From Sphingomonadales bacterium (GTDB taxonomy: Bacteria; Pseudomonadota; Alphaproteobacteria; Sphingomonadales; Sphingomonadaceae), in NCBI GenBank assembly GCA_017302615.1, contig JAFLDB010000001.1:392897-456896 (forward strand): a stretch of DNA of 64,000 bases, given 5' to 3'. Shown one piece after another: positions 20,521 to 29,892 of this stretch (positions are counted from its first letter, which is position 1; each line of letters begins with the position of its first letter). The notes beneath the pieces were generated by a model. The model did no database searches and had not been told where the DNA came from. It saw only the letters and a list, made by a program, of their open reading frames with translations. A program made the translations under genes and the position numbers.

Positions 20521-22263
20521 GTGAGCGAGGAGCGCAGCGGCGCCAGCATCCTGGTTGAAAGCCTGGTCGCGCAGGGCGTCGAATTCGTCTTCGGCTATCC
20601 CGGCGGCGCGGTGCTGCCGATTTACGATGCCCTGTTCGGCGATGCCCGGATCCGCCACATCCTGGTCCGGCACGAAGCCGGCGCGGCCCACGCCGCCGAA
20701 GGCTATGCCCGCTCCACCGGCAAGCCCGGCGTGGTGCTGGTCACTTCCGGCCCCGGCGCGACCAATGCCGTCACCGGGATTGCCGATGCCTTCATGGATT
20801 CGATTCCGCTGGTGGTCATCACCGGCCAGGTGCCGACCGGGCTGATCGGATCGGACGCGTTCCAGGAAGCCGATACCGTCGGCATTACCCGCCACTGCAC
20901 CAAGCACAATTACCTGGTGAAGGACCCGTCGGAACTGGCCGCGATCGTCGACGAGGCATTCCAGATCGCCACCACCGGCCGACCCGGCCCGGTCGTGATC
21001 GATATCCCGAAGGATGTGCAGATCGCGCTGGCCAGCTGGACCGCCGGCCCGCCGCAGCGCCCGATCCGCTATAACCCGCCCACCACCGGGGCGAGCCGCG
21101 ACATCGCCCGGGCGATCGAACTGCTGGCCAATGCCAAGGCGCCGATCTTCTACACCGGCGGCGGGGTGATCAATTCCGGCCCACGCGCGGCAGAGCTGCT
21201 GCGCGAGCTTCAGGAAAAGACCGGCGCGCCGCTGACTTCTACCTTGATGGGTCTGGGCGCGTTTCCGGCCGACCATCCGGACTGGCTCGGCATGCTGGGC
21301 ATGCACGGCACCTATGAAGCCAACATGGCGATGAACCGGGCCGACCTGATCGTTGCCATCGGCGCGCGGTTTGACGACCGGGTGACCGGGCGGCTCGATG
21401 CCTTCTCGCCCCATTCGACCAAGATCCACATCGATATCGACCGCGCCTCGATCAACAAGACCGTGCCGGTCGATCTGCCGATCCTGGGCGATTGCGCGCT
21501 GGTGCTGGAACAGCTGATCGAAGCCTGGGGCAGCCGCAAGGCGCAGGACCTGACCGAGTGGAAGGCCCGGATCGACGGCTGGCGCGCGCGCAAGAGCCTG
21601 GCCTATCCGGTCAACAAGCACGCGATCATGCCGCAGCTGGCAATCGAGCGCCTGTTCGAACTGACCCGGGCGAAGGACCCGATCATCGCCACCGAAGTGG
21701 GCCAGCACCAGATGTGGGCGGCGCAGTACTTCCACTTCTTCGGGCCGAACAAGTGGCTGACCTCGGGCGGGCTTGGCACCATGGGCTATGGCCTGCCCGC
21801 CGCGATCGGCGCGCAGCTGGGCAATCCCGACAGCCTGGTGATCGACATTGCCGGCGATGCCTCGATCCAGATGAACATCCAGGAACTCGGCACCGCCACC
21901 CAGTTCCGCCTGCCGGTCAAGGTCTTCGTGCTCAACAACGAATGGATGGGCATGGTCCGCCAGTGGCAGGAACTGACCTATGAAAGTCGCTATTCGGAAA
22001 GCTATTCAGACAGCCTGCCCGATTTCGTGAAGCTGGCCGAGGCTTATGGCTGGAAGGGCATCCGCATCGAAAGCGAGGCCGACCTCGACGCCGGAATCCA
22101 GGCGATGATCGACCATCCGGGGCCGGTGATCGTCGATTGCCTGGTCGCCAAGGAAGCCAACTGCTTCCCGATGATCCCCTCGGGCGCGGCGCACACCGAC
22201 ATGATCCTGTACGGCGATGAAGTGGCCGGCACGATGGACGATGCGGCGAAGGCACTGGTGTAA
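20521..22263 (+). CDS. ilvB: Acetolactate synthase, large subunit
   Basis: A 580-residue ThDP-dependent enzyme for the first shared step of valine, leucine and isoleucine synthesis. Visible are the catalytic-Glu region LVRHEAGAAHAAEGYAR, the FAD region MLGMHGTYEANMAM, and the ThDP motif IDIAGDASIQMNIQELGTA with the downstream VLNNEWMGMVRQWQ. I chose GTG 20521 because GGAAGGA is suitably spaced upstream; GTG 20500 would add seven residues. ilvN follows after 3 bases. Confidence 0.97.
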   Translation: MSEERSGASILVESLVAQGVEFVFGYPGGAVLPIYDALFGDARIRHILVRHEAGAAHAAEGYARSTGKPGVVLVTSGPGATNAVTGIADAFMDSIPLVVITGQVPTGLIGSDAFQEADTVGITRHCTKHNYLVKDPSELAAIVDEAFQIATTGRPGPVVIDIPKDVQIALASWTAGPPQRPIRYNPPTTGASRDIARAIELLANAKAPIFYTGGGVINSGPRAAELLRELQEKTGAPLTSTLMGLGAFPADHPDWLGMLGMHGTYEANMAMNRADLIVAIGARFDDRVTGRLDAFSPHSTKIHIDIDRASINKTVPVDLPILGDCALVLEQLIEAWGSRKAQDLTEWKARIDGWRARKSLAYPVNKHAIMPQLAIERLFELTRAKDPIIATEVGQHQMWAAQYFHFFGPNKWLTSGGLGTMGYGLPAAIGAQLGNPDSLVIDIAGDASIQMNIQELGTATQFRLPVKVFVLNNEWMGMVRQWQELTYESRYSESYSDSLPDFVKLAEAYGWKGIRIESEADLDAGIQAMIDHPGPVIVDCLVAKEANCFPMIPSGAAHTDMILYGDEVAGTMDDAAKALV

Positions 22264-22266
22264 CCC

Positions 22267-22785
22267 ATGATGAAGATCAAGCACGAAGCCTCGGAACGCC
22301 ACGTTCTGACCATCACCGTCGATAACGAGGCGGGGATCCTGGCGAAGATTGCCGGGCTGTTCACCGCGCGCGGCTACAACATCGACAGCCTGACCGTGGC
22401 CGACATTACCGAGAACCACGCGGTCAGCCGGATCACGATCGTCACCCACGGACCGCCGGCGGTGATCGACCAGATCCACGCCCAGCTGGACCGGCTGGTC
22501 CCGGTTCACAAGGTGGTGGACCTGACCGAGGCCGGCCCGCACGTCGAACGCGAACTGGCGCTGGTCAAGGTGGCCGGCACGGGTGACGCGCGGGTCGAGG
22601 CGCTGCGGCTGGCCGACGTGTTCCGCGCCAAGGTGGTCGATACCACCACCAGCAGTTTCGTGTTCGAGCTGACCGGCACGCCGGACAAGATCGACCGCTT
22701 CGTCAGCCTGATGCGCGAGTTGGGTCTGGTCGAAGTGGGCCGCACCGGCGTGGTCGGCATGATGCGCGGGGCCGAAGCGGCTTAG
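22267..22785 (+). CDS. ilvN: Acetolactate synthase, small (regulatory) subunit
   Basis: A 172-residue regulatory subunit. The N-terminal ACT domain (HVLTITVDNEAGILAKIAGLFTARGYNID split over residues 10-39) binds valine for feedback inhibition; the C-terminal ALS_ss domain contains KVVDLTEAGPHVERELALVK. It starts 3 bases after ilvB. It is the IlvH/IlvN type of about 170 residues. A repeat element separates it from ilvC. Confidence 0.96.
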   Translation: MMKIKHEASERHVLTITVDNEAGILAKIAGLFTARGYNIDSLTVADITENHAVSRITIVTHGPPAVIDQIHAQLDRLVPVHKVVDLTEAGPHVERELALVKVAGTGDARVEALRLADVFRAKVVDTTTSSFVFELTGTPDKIDRFVSLMRELGLVEVGRTGVVGMMRGAEAA

Positions 22786-23919
<1,134 letters not shown>

Positions 23920-23950
23920 TCCTTCAGCCAGCTTGACTGGAACGACATTG

Positions 23951-23980
23951 GGGGGTTCCTTCGGCAGCGAAGGAGCCCCC
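23951..23980 (+). promoter_or_regulatory. Hairpin covering the ribosome-binding site of the YceI gene
   Basis: GGGGGTTCCTTCG (23951-23963) pairs with CGAAGGAGCCCCC (23968-23980) over 13 positions with one T-G wobble and a GCAG loop. The 3' arm contains AAGGAG, the only ribosome-binding site for ATG 23983. It also follows ilvC by 31 bases and might serve as its terminator, but there is no T-tract. Confidence 0.7.
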
Positions 23981-23982
23981 TG

Positions 23983-24618
23983 ATGATTCAGCGTATCGCC
24001 ATTGCCGCCACTGCCCTTGCCCTGGCCGGAGCCAGCGCCCTTACCGCCGCGCCGCCGGTGCCGGGCTCGCCCGATCCGGCGCGGGTCACGGCCGGAACCT
24101 ACAAGGCCGATCCGCTGCACACGCTGGTCGGCTGGAAAGTCAACCACCTCGGCTTCAACGACTATTTCGGGATTTTCGGTTCGATCACCGGCACCCTGGT
24201 GCTCGATCCGGCCAACCTTTCGGCCGCGCAGGTTTCGGTCCGCATCCCGGTGCGCAAGGTGACGACCGCCAGCGAAGGGCTGACCGGCCATCTGCTGCGC
24301 AATCCCAAAGGCGGCGGGAAGCCCGACTACTTCGGCGCGAAGCCGGCCGATGCGCTGTTCGTATCCACCAAGGTCACCCCGGCGGGCGATGGCCGCACCG
24401 CCACGATCGACGGGAACCTGACGCTCAACGGCCGGACCCGCCCGGTGTCCATTTCCGCCAGCTTTGCCGGGGCGGGCAAGAATCCGCTGAACGGCAAGGA
24501 AACCGTCGGCTTCCACGGCACAACCGTGATCGCGCGGTCGCAATGGGGCCTCGATGGCGACGTGCCGCTGGTGGGCGACGAAGTCGTCCTGACGATCACT
24601 GCGGCGTTCGAGAAGTAG
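23983..24618 (+). CDS. YceI-family exported lipid-binding protein
   Basis: A 211-residue protein with a Sec signal peptide (MIQRIAIAATALALAGASAL) and a YceI lipocalin-like domain: YKADPLHTLVGWKVNHLGF, followed by ASVSASF-type strands and a C-terminal DEVVLTITAAFE. Family members bind isoprenoid lipids such as polyprenols or ubiquinone in the periplasm; role here is unknown. Its ribosome-binding site is inside the hairpin at 23951-23980. It is convergent with the epoxide hydrolase gene. Confidence 0.9.
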   Translation: MIQRIAIAATALALAGASALTAAPPVPGSPDPARVTAGTYKADPLHTLVGWKVNHLGFNDYFGIFGSITGTLVLDPANLSAAQVSVRIPVRKVTTASEGLTGHLLRNPKGGGKPDYFGAKPADALFVSTKVTPAGDGRTATIDGNLTLNGRTRPVSISASFAGAGKNPLNGKETVGFHGTTVIARSQWGLDGDVPLVGDEVVLTITAAFEK

Positions 24619-24619
24619 C

Positions 24620-25744
24620 CTAGCGCAGCTTGCCGAAGGCCGTCCGCAGTTCGGAGACGAAAGCCTCGGGCTGCTCCCAGGCGGCGAAATGCCCGCCCTT
24701 GTCCATGTCGCCCCAATGGATCAGGTCGGTATAATTCCGCTCGGCCCACTTGCGCGGGGTCGGCAGGATTTCCCTGGGGAAGGCGCTGACCGCGACCGGC
24801 AGCTCGATCGGCTGCGGGGCGAAGGAACCGAAGCTTTCCCAGTACAGCCGCGCCGATGACGCGCCATTGGCCGGGAGCCAGTAAAGCATGATGTTGTCGA
24901 GGATCTGGTCCTTGCTCAACGCATCGTAGGGCGATCCGGCATTGTCGGTCCAGGCCCACATCTTCTCGAAAATCCAGCCGGCGAGGCCCACCGGACTGTC
25001 GACCAGCCCGTACCCGACCGTCTGCGGGCGGGTGCGCTGCTGGGTGGAATAGCCCGAATCCCAGTCCTGATAATGCTTCAGCGCGCCCAGCGCTTTCAGC
25101 TCTGCCGGGGTGGGATTGGCCAGGTCTTCCGGTTCCGGCCGGCCGATCGGCATGTTGAGGTGGATGCCGGCGCAGCCCGCCACCTTCTGCACGGCGATCG
25201 CGGTGGTGACCGCACTGCCCCAGTCGCCGCCCTGGGCGACCCAGCGCGAATAGCCCAGCCGGGCCATCAGTTCGCCCCAGGCGCGGCCGATCTTTTCCAC
25301 GCCCCAGCCGGTCACCGCGGGCTTGCCGGAAAAGCCGAAGCCGGGCAGCGAAGGCAGGACGAGATCGAAGGCCTGGGCCTGATCGGCCGGGTTCACCAGC
25401 CCTTCGATCACGCCCATGAATTCGATCACCGAGCCCGGCCAGCCATGGGTCATGATCAGCGGCATGGCCCCGGGATGCTGCGAGCGGATGTGGAGGAAAT
25501 GGATTTCCACCCCGTCGATCACGGTCTTGAACTGGCCCAGCGCATTCAGACGCCCTTCGCAGCGCCGCCAGTCATAGCCATTGCGCCAATAGGCGACGAG
25601 TTCCTGCAAGGCGGCGAGCGGCGTGCCCTGCGACCAGTCGTCCACCGGTTCTTTCTCGGGCCAGCGGGTGCGATCCAGCCGCTCGTTCAGATCGTCGATC
25701 TGGCTCTGCGGGATGGCGAGAGTGAACGGCTCGATTGCGGACAT
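24620..25744 (-). CDS. Epoxide hydrolase (alpha/beta hydrolase with EHN domain)
   Basis: A 374-residue epoxide hydrolase. An N-terminal EHN domain (residues 1-110, LNERLDRTRWPEKEPVDDW) precedes the alpha/beta hydrolase fold. The oxyanion motif HGWPGSVIEF, the nucleophile GGDWGSAV and the terminal HWGDMDKGGHFAAWEQPE (catalytic His) are intact. It hydrolyses an unidentified epoxide to a diol. It is the last gene of a three-gene operon, 1 base after the hotdog thioesterase gene. Confidence 0.93.
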   Translation of the reverse strand: MSAIEPFTLAIPQSQIDDLNERLDRTRWPEKEPVDDWSQGTPLAALQELVAYWRNGYDWRRCEGRLNALGQFKTVIDGVEIHFLHIRSQHPGAMPLIMTHGWPGSVIEFMGVIEGLVNPADQAQAFDLVLPSLPGFGFSGKPAVTGWGVEKIGRAWGELMARLGYSRWVAQGGDWGSAVTTAIAVQKVAGCAGIHLNMPIGRPEPEDLANPTPAELKALGALKHYQDWDSGYSTQQRTRPQTVGYGLVDSPVGLAGWIFEKMWAWTDNAGSPYDALSKDQILDNIMLYWLPANGASSARLYWESFGSFAPQPIELPVAVSAFPREILPTPRKWAERNYTDLIHWGDMDKGGHFAAWEQPEAFVSELRTAFGKLR

Positions 25745-25745
25745 G

Positions 25746-26165
25746 TCAGGCTCCCGTCGCGGCTTTCGATGCGGCTTCCACCTTGCCGCGCTCCATCATG
25801 GTCATGGTGCTGGTCGCCTTGGCCAGCAGGGTGCCATTGGCATCCTTCAGCGCGCCTTCGTAGAACGCGGTGCGGCGGCCGTGCTTGATCGCCCAGCCTT
25901 CCGCAAAGACCGTGCCGGGGCGCGCGGGGGCGAAGAAGCTGACTTTCAGTTCCAGCGTCATCGGCACCACATCGTCGCCGACCATGGCAATCGCGGCATG
26001 GGCCATGGCCGCATCGATCCAGCCGGTGACGAAGCCGCCCTGCACCACCCCGCCGGAATGGCACTGGCTGGCCTTCGCTTCATACTCCAGCACGGCGCGG
26101 CCATCGGGGTTCATCTCGACGATGCGGACCAGGCCCATCGTCTCATACAGGCTGTCCACGCTCAT
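25746..26165 (-). CDS. PaaI-type hotdog-fold thioesterase
   Basis: A 139-residue single hotdog domain. The segment SQCHSGGVVQGGFVTGWIDAA fits the PaaI/4HBT pattern, where HSGGVVQGG contains the conserved Gly loop and Asp of the active site is in WIDAAMAHA. Family members hydrolyse acyl- or aryl-CoA thioesters. Its ATG overlaps the stop of the upstream esterase (TGATG at 26163-26167), so it is translationally coupled. Confidence 0.87.
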   Translation of the reverse strand: MSVDSLYETMGLVRIVEMNPDGRAVLEYEAKASQCHSGGVVQGGFVTGWIDAAMAHAAIAMVGDDVVPMTLELKVSFFAPARPGTVFAEGWAIKHGRRTAFYEGALKDANGTLLAKATSTMTMMERGKVEAASKAATGA

Positions 26166-27385
26166 CAGATCAGTGCCGAATAGATCAGGGTCTTGAGCTC
26201 GCGCCGGATCGGATAGGTGCTGCTGGGCGACAGCTGGGTCATGAACACCATGTGCACCTTCTCCACCGGATCGACGAAGAACGCGGTGGAGAACATGCCG
26301 CCCCAGTAATATTCGCCCGCCGAGCCCTGGATCAGGTTGGCGGCGGGATCGATATTGACCGCAAAGCCCAGGCCGAAACCGACCCCGGCGTTGGTCGCCT
26401 CGCTGAACAGCGACTGCGACCAGCTGGCCAGGTCGCCGTTGCCGGGCAGGTGATTCATGGTCATCAGTTCCAGCGTCTTGCGGCCGATGATCCGTTCCCC
26501 TTCCAGTTCGCCGCCGTTAAGCAGCATCTGGCAGAAGCGGTGATAATCGAGCGCGGTGGAAACGAGGCCGCCCCCGCCCGACAGCTGGCGCGGCATCCGG
26601 CTCCAGGCGCTTTCCGCCGCGCGATCGTACATCACCCGGCCCTTGCCGGGAACGAAGGTGTAGCAGTCGGTCAACCGGTCGGTCTTGCCTTCCGGCACGG
26701 CAAAGAACGTGTCGTTCATCTTCAGCGGCTGGAAGATGCGGGTGGCGAAGAACTGGTCGAGGCTCTGGCCCGACAGGCGCTGCACGCAGGCCCCCAGCAC
26801 ATCGGTGGAAACCGAATAGTTCCACGCCGTGCCCGGCGAGAATTCCAGCGGGATCCGCCCCAGCGCGGCGACGAATTCATCGAGATCGAGATTGCCGTGC
26901 CAGTTCTCCAGCTTCCCCTCGCGATAGGCGGCGTCCATGTTGGAACGGTTCTGGAAGCTGTAGGTCAGGCCCGAGGTGTGGCGCAGCAGATCGACCATCT
27001 GCATCGGCCGCTCGCAGGCCTTGGTCAGGAACGGCACGCCGGCCCCGCCGCCGTTGTAGACCCCCAGGTTCTTGAATTCCGGCAGCACGTGGTGGACCGG
27101 CGTATCGAGCGCGACCTTGCCTTCCTCGACCAGCATCATGAAGGCCACCGAAGTGATCGGCTTGGTCATACTGGCAATCCGGAACAGCGATCCTTCGTCG
27201 ATCGCCTTGCCGCCTTCGCGGGCCGGCCCCTGCGAGGAGAAATGCGCGATCTCGCCATCCCGCGCGATCAGCACCTGGGCATGGGGCAGCAGGCCCGTAT
27301 CGAGGTAGCGTTCCTTGATGAAGGCATCGAGCCGGGCAAGGCGGGCGGGATCGAACTTTCCGGATGCGGACGAGATATGGGCCAT
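26165..27385 (-). CDS. Class C beta-lactamase-like serine hydrolase/esterase (EstB type)
   Basis: A 406-residue serine hydrolase. The SxxK motif is IASMTKPITS (residues about 78-87) and the YxN-equivalent is WNYSVSTDVLG. No signal peptide is present, which argues against a periplasmic beta-lactamase and for an esterase of family VIII. The start is ATG 27385 (MAHISSASGKF). It opens an operon with a thioesterase and an epoxide hydrolase, suggesting handling of an ester- or CoA-linked, epoxide-containing compound. Confidence 0.88.
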   Translation of the reverse strand: MAHISSASGKFDPARLARLDAFIKERYLDTGLLPHAQVLIARDGEIAHFSSQGPAREGGKAIDEGSLFRIASMTKPITSVAFMMLVEEGKVALDTPVHHVLPEFKNLGVYNGGGAGVPFLTKACERPMQMVDLLRHTSGLTYSFQNRSNMDAAYREGKLENWHGNLDLDEFVAALGRIPLEFSPGTAWNYSVSTDVLGACVQRLSGQSLDQFFATRIFQPLKMNDTFFAVPEGKTDRLTDCYTFVPGKGRVMYDRAAESAWSRMPRQLSGGGGLVSTALDYHRFCQMLLNGGELEGERIIGRKTLELMTMNHLPGNGDLASWSQSLFSEATNAGVGFGLGFAVNIDPAANLIQGSAGEYYWGGMFSTAFFVDPVEKVHMVFMTQLSPSSTYPIRRELKTLIYSALI

Positions 27386-27464
27386 GGGGCTCCGTTCCAA
27401 TCAGTTGCAGTTTCGCACCGGTTATTGCCGCTGCATGGCCCCGGGGCAAGCGGGAAGCGGCCAC

Positions 27465-27980
27465 TTATCCCGCCGCAATCACCCCTTCGCGCAGCAGGGC
27501 GCGGGCCGTGCCGGCGGTCAGTTCCAGCATCTCGTGGATTGCGCCGCGGATCGGCGGAGACAAGACCAGCCGCCGCGCGGTGCGCAAGCCGCCCTCCCAT
27601 TCCAGCAGGTGGCCGCTCTCGACCAGGGCATTGGTCCGCCGCCGCACCGTTTCGCGCGGCAGGCCGGTCGCCCGCGCCACCGCCCGGCGCGAGACGGGAA
27701 TGATCCGCTCCTGCTCGACCAGCGCGGTTGAAACCGCCAGCCCCTCGGCATCGGGGGTGCGCAGCATCCGCTGGACATTGCCGAGCGCCACGGTCAGCAC
27801 GATCAGCACGTCCTCATGCCCCAGCCCAAAGGCCCGCCGCAGCGCGGCTGATGTCGCCAGAAACTGGTTGGCGACCAGAAAGCCCGACAGCCGCAGCTTG
27901 GCATCGGCCGCTTCCGAATTGACTGCCAACATGGCCCGTTCTCCAATGGCGACCCATTTCGGGTCGGGACTCGCTAGCAT
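27465..27980 (-). CDS. Winged-helix transcriptional regulator
   Basis: A 171-residue protein with a C-terminal winged helix: PVSRRAVARATGLPRETVRR is the helix-turn-helix and the following ALVESGHLLEWEGGLRT the wing. The N-terminal half (residues 1-90) is helical with no recognised ligand domain. It resembles MarR/Crp-type wings but I cannot name the family. It is divergent from the TauD-family gene (69-base gap) and upstream of the esterase operon in the same direction. Confidence 0.75.
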   Translation of the reverse strand: MLASPDPKWVAIGERAMLAVNSEAADAKLRLSGFLVANQFLATSAALRRAFGLGHEDVLIVLTVALGNVQRMLRTPDAEGLAVSTALVEQERIIPVSRRAVARATGLPRETVRRRTNALVESGHLLEWEGGLRTARRLVLSPPIRGAIHEMLELTAGTARALLREGVIAAG

Positions 27981-28049
27981 GGCACCGCCGCCTTTGTCAT
28001 TCTCTCCTCATCGGCAGGCGCAAGGGCGCCGCCCGGCGGGAGAAGACGA

Positions 28050-28874
28050 ATGGCCTGGACGGAAACCCAGCTCGGCCCGGTGATCGGCAGCGAAGTCACC
28101 GGGATCGATCTCAACAACCTTGACGATGCATTGGTAGCCCAACTGCGCGAGCGGCTGGCCGAGCGGATGGTGCTGGTGATCCGCGACCAGAAGCTGGACC
28201 GCGATGCCCACAAGGCGGTGGCCCGCCTGTTCGGCACGGGAGAGCTGCACCGCCACGCGCTCAACAAGGCGCGCGGCGGCGATGACGAAGAAGTCTATCC
28301 GGTCCGCACCACTGCGGAATCGAAGATGACCGCCGGCGAAGGCTGGCACACCGATGTCTCGTGCGATCCGGCGCCGATCGCCGCCAGCCTGCTCTACATG
28401 CACCAGTGCCCGGCCGGCGGCGGCGGGGATACGGTCTATTCCAGCATGATCGAATGCTATGAGCGGCTGTCCCCGCCGATCAAGGAACTGGCGGAACAGC
28501 TGAAGGCCACGCACGACGGGGCCTTTCCCTATCGCCAGATCTACGGGATCGAACCCGAAGGCATGGCCTATAACCGCACGGTCCATCCGGTGGTGATCCG
28601 CCATCCGGTGACCGGCAAGAAGCTGCTGTGGGTCAACCGCGGCTTCACCACCGGGATCAAGGGCCTCAATCATGTCGAGAACCGGCACCTGCTGGAGCTG
28701 TTCTTTCAGCATATCGAAAGCACCCTGACCGCGCAGTGCCGGGTGCGCTGGGAAGACGGCACGCTGACCATCTGGGACAACATGGCGACCCAGCACCACG
28801 CGGTGTGGGATTACTTCCCCAACAGCCGCTATGGCGAGCGCGTCTCGGTCGTCGGCCCGGTGCTGGCGGGATAA
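28050..28874 (+). CDS. TauD/TfdA-family Fe(II)/2-oxoglutarate dioxygenase
   Basis: A 274-residue dioxygenase. The iron-binding HxD is in GEGWHTDVSCDP (residues about 99-101) and the distal His in ATQHHAVWDYFPNSR, which also carries the 2-oxoglutarate-binding Arg. HPVVIRHPVTGKKLLWVN is a typical TauD-family segment. The substrate (taurine, alkylsulphate, aryloxyacid or other) cannot be determined. It is followed 25 bases later by trhO, and is divergent from the winged-helix regulator. Confidence 0.93.
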   Translation: MAWTETQLGPVIGSEVTGIDLNNLDDALVAQLRERLAERMVLVIRDQKLDRDAHKAVARLFGTGELHRHALNKARGGDDEEVYPVRTTAESKMTAGEGWHTDVSCDPAPIAASLLYMHQCPAGGGGDTVYSSMIECYERLSPPIKELAEQLKATHDGAFPYRQIYGIEPEGMAYNRTVHPVVIRHPVTGKKLLWVNRGFTTGIKGLNHVENRHLLELFFQHIESTLTAQCRVRWEDGTLTIWDNMATQHHAVWDYFPNSRYGERVSVVGPVLAG

Positions 28875-28899
28875 CGCGGGATCGGATAGGGCGCGGGCG

Positions 28900-29715
28900 A
28901 TGAGCACCCAAGCCCTCCCGATCAAGGTTGCCGCCCTCTATCGCTTCACGCCGCTGGACGGTCTGCCCGAGCTGCGCGCGCAGCTGCTGGACCTGTGCAG
29001 GGCGGAAGGCATCTGCGGCACGCTGCTGCTGGCGCGCGAGGGGATCAACGGCACCATCGCCGGGCCGGATGCCGCGCTGGACCGGGTGGTGGAGCAGATC
29101 CGCACCCTGCCCGGCTGCGCGGAGATCGAGGTCAAATGGTCCCGCGCCCCCTCCCCGCCGTTCCAGCGGATGAAAGTGCGCTTGAAGCGCGAGATCGTGA
29201 CCATGGGCCAGCCCGACATCGATCCGCTGCAAGGCACCGGGCATTACCTGGACCCCGCCGAGTGGAACGCGCTGATCGCCGATCCCGACACGGTGGTGAT
29301 CGACACCCGCAACGCCTATGAGATCGAGGCCGGAACCTTTGCCCGCGCGATCGATCCCGGCACGCGGTCTTTCCGCGAATTTCCGGGCTGGTTCCGCGCC
29401 CACCGCGCCGAACTGCTGGGCAATGGCAAGCGCAAGGTGGCGATGTTCTGCACTGGCGGCATCCGCTGCGAAAAGAGCACCGCCTTCCTCAAGGCCGAAG
29501 GGGTGGACGAAGTCTATCACCTCAAAGGCGGGATCCTGAAGTACCTCGAAGACATGCCGGAGGAGCACAGCCTGTGGCAGGGCGAATGCTTCGTTTTCGA
29601 TGAACGGGTCACCGTCGGCCACGGGCTGGCGCCGGGATCCTTCACCATGTGCCAGGGCTGCGGCCGGCCGGTGAAGCAGGATCAAGTTTGCCCGGATTGC
29701 GATCCGAGCCGCTAA
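28900..29715 (+). CDS. trhO: tRNA uridine(34) hydroxylase (rhodanese-like TrhO)
   Basis: A 271-residue YceA/TrhO-type protein. An N-terminal ferredoxin-like domain (LLLAREGINGTIAG, MKVRLKREIVTM) precedes a rhodanese domain (VVIDTRNAYEIEAGTF) with the active-site loop MFCTGGIRCEKST. The C-terminus has a CxxC...CxxC zinc-like pair (MCQGCGRPV, VCPDCDP). The family installs 5-hydroxyuridine at tRNA position 34. The start is ATG 28900 (MSTQALPIKVA). Confidence 0.93.
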   Translation: MSTQALPIKVAALYRFTPLDGLPELRAQLLDLCRAEGICGTLLLAREGINGTIAGPDAALDRVVEQIRTLPGCAEIEVKWSRAPSPPFQRMKVRLKREIVTMGQPDIDPLQGTGHYLDPAEWNALIADPDTVVIDTRNAYEIEAGTFARAIDPGTRSFREFPGWFRAHRAELLGNGKRKVAMFCTGGIRCEKSTAFLKAEGVDEVYHLKGGILKYLEDMPEEHSLWQGECFVFDERVTVGHGLAPGSFTMCQGCGRPVKQDQVCPDCDPSR

Positions 29716-29757
29716 CCCCCTTTACAGCGCAGATTCCTGCGGCCATAGGCTGCGGCC

Positions 29758-29808
29758 ATGTTCTCGCCGCTTGGCCTTACCCTGCGACTTATCCGCCCTT
29801 GGGCGTGA
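29758..29808 (+). CDS. Putative leucine leader peptide of leuA
   Basis: A 16-codon open frame, MFSPLGLTLRLIRPWA, 84 bases before leuA. It holds four leucine codons (CTT, CTT, CTG, CTT) and one isoleucine codon within eight residues, the composition expected of a leader peptide for ribosome-mediated attenuation. The ribosome-binding site is weak. It is too short for ordinary gene calling and the function is inferred from composition and position. Confidence 0.55.
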   Translation: MFSPLGLTLRLIRPWA

Positions 29809-29848
29809 GCTGGCGTGCGCTCTTGCGGCACGCAGCGCCGCTCAAGGG
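29796..29848 (+). promoter_or_regulatory. leuA leader with alternative RNA pairings (putative attenuator)
   Basis: Three competing pairings can be drawn: CCCTTG (29796-29801, in the leader peptide's end) with CAAGGG (29843-29848); GCGTGC (29813-29818) with GCACGC (29828-29833); and GCGCT (29817-29821) with AGCGC (29834-29838). The last two exclude each other. No T-tract follows, so the outcome may be translational or Rho-linked. Confidence 0.45.
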
Positions 29849-29892
29849 GACCTGAACCGCCAAACGTCGCAGTGCCAATCAGAGTTTAGACC

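Noticed and set aside
29737..29759. Direct repeat CTGCGGCCAT at a 13-base period before the leu leader
   Set aside because: Two short GC-rich copies are likely by chance here, and no further structure supports them.
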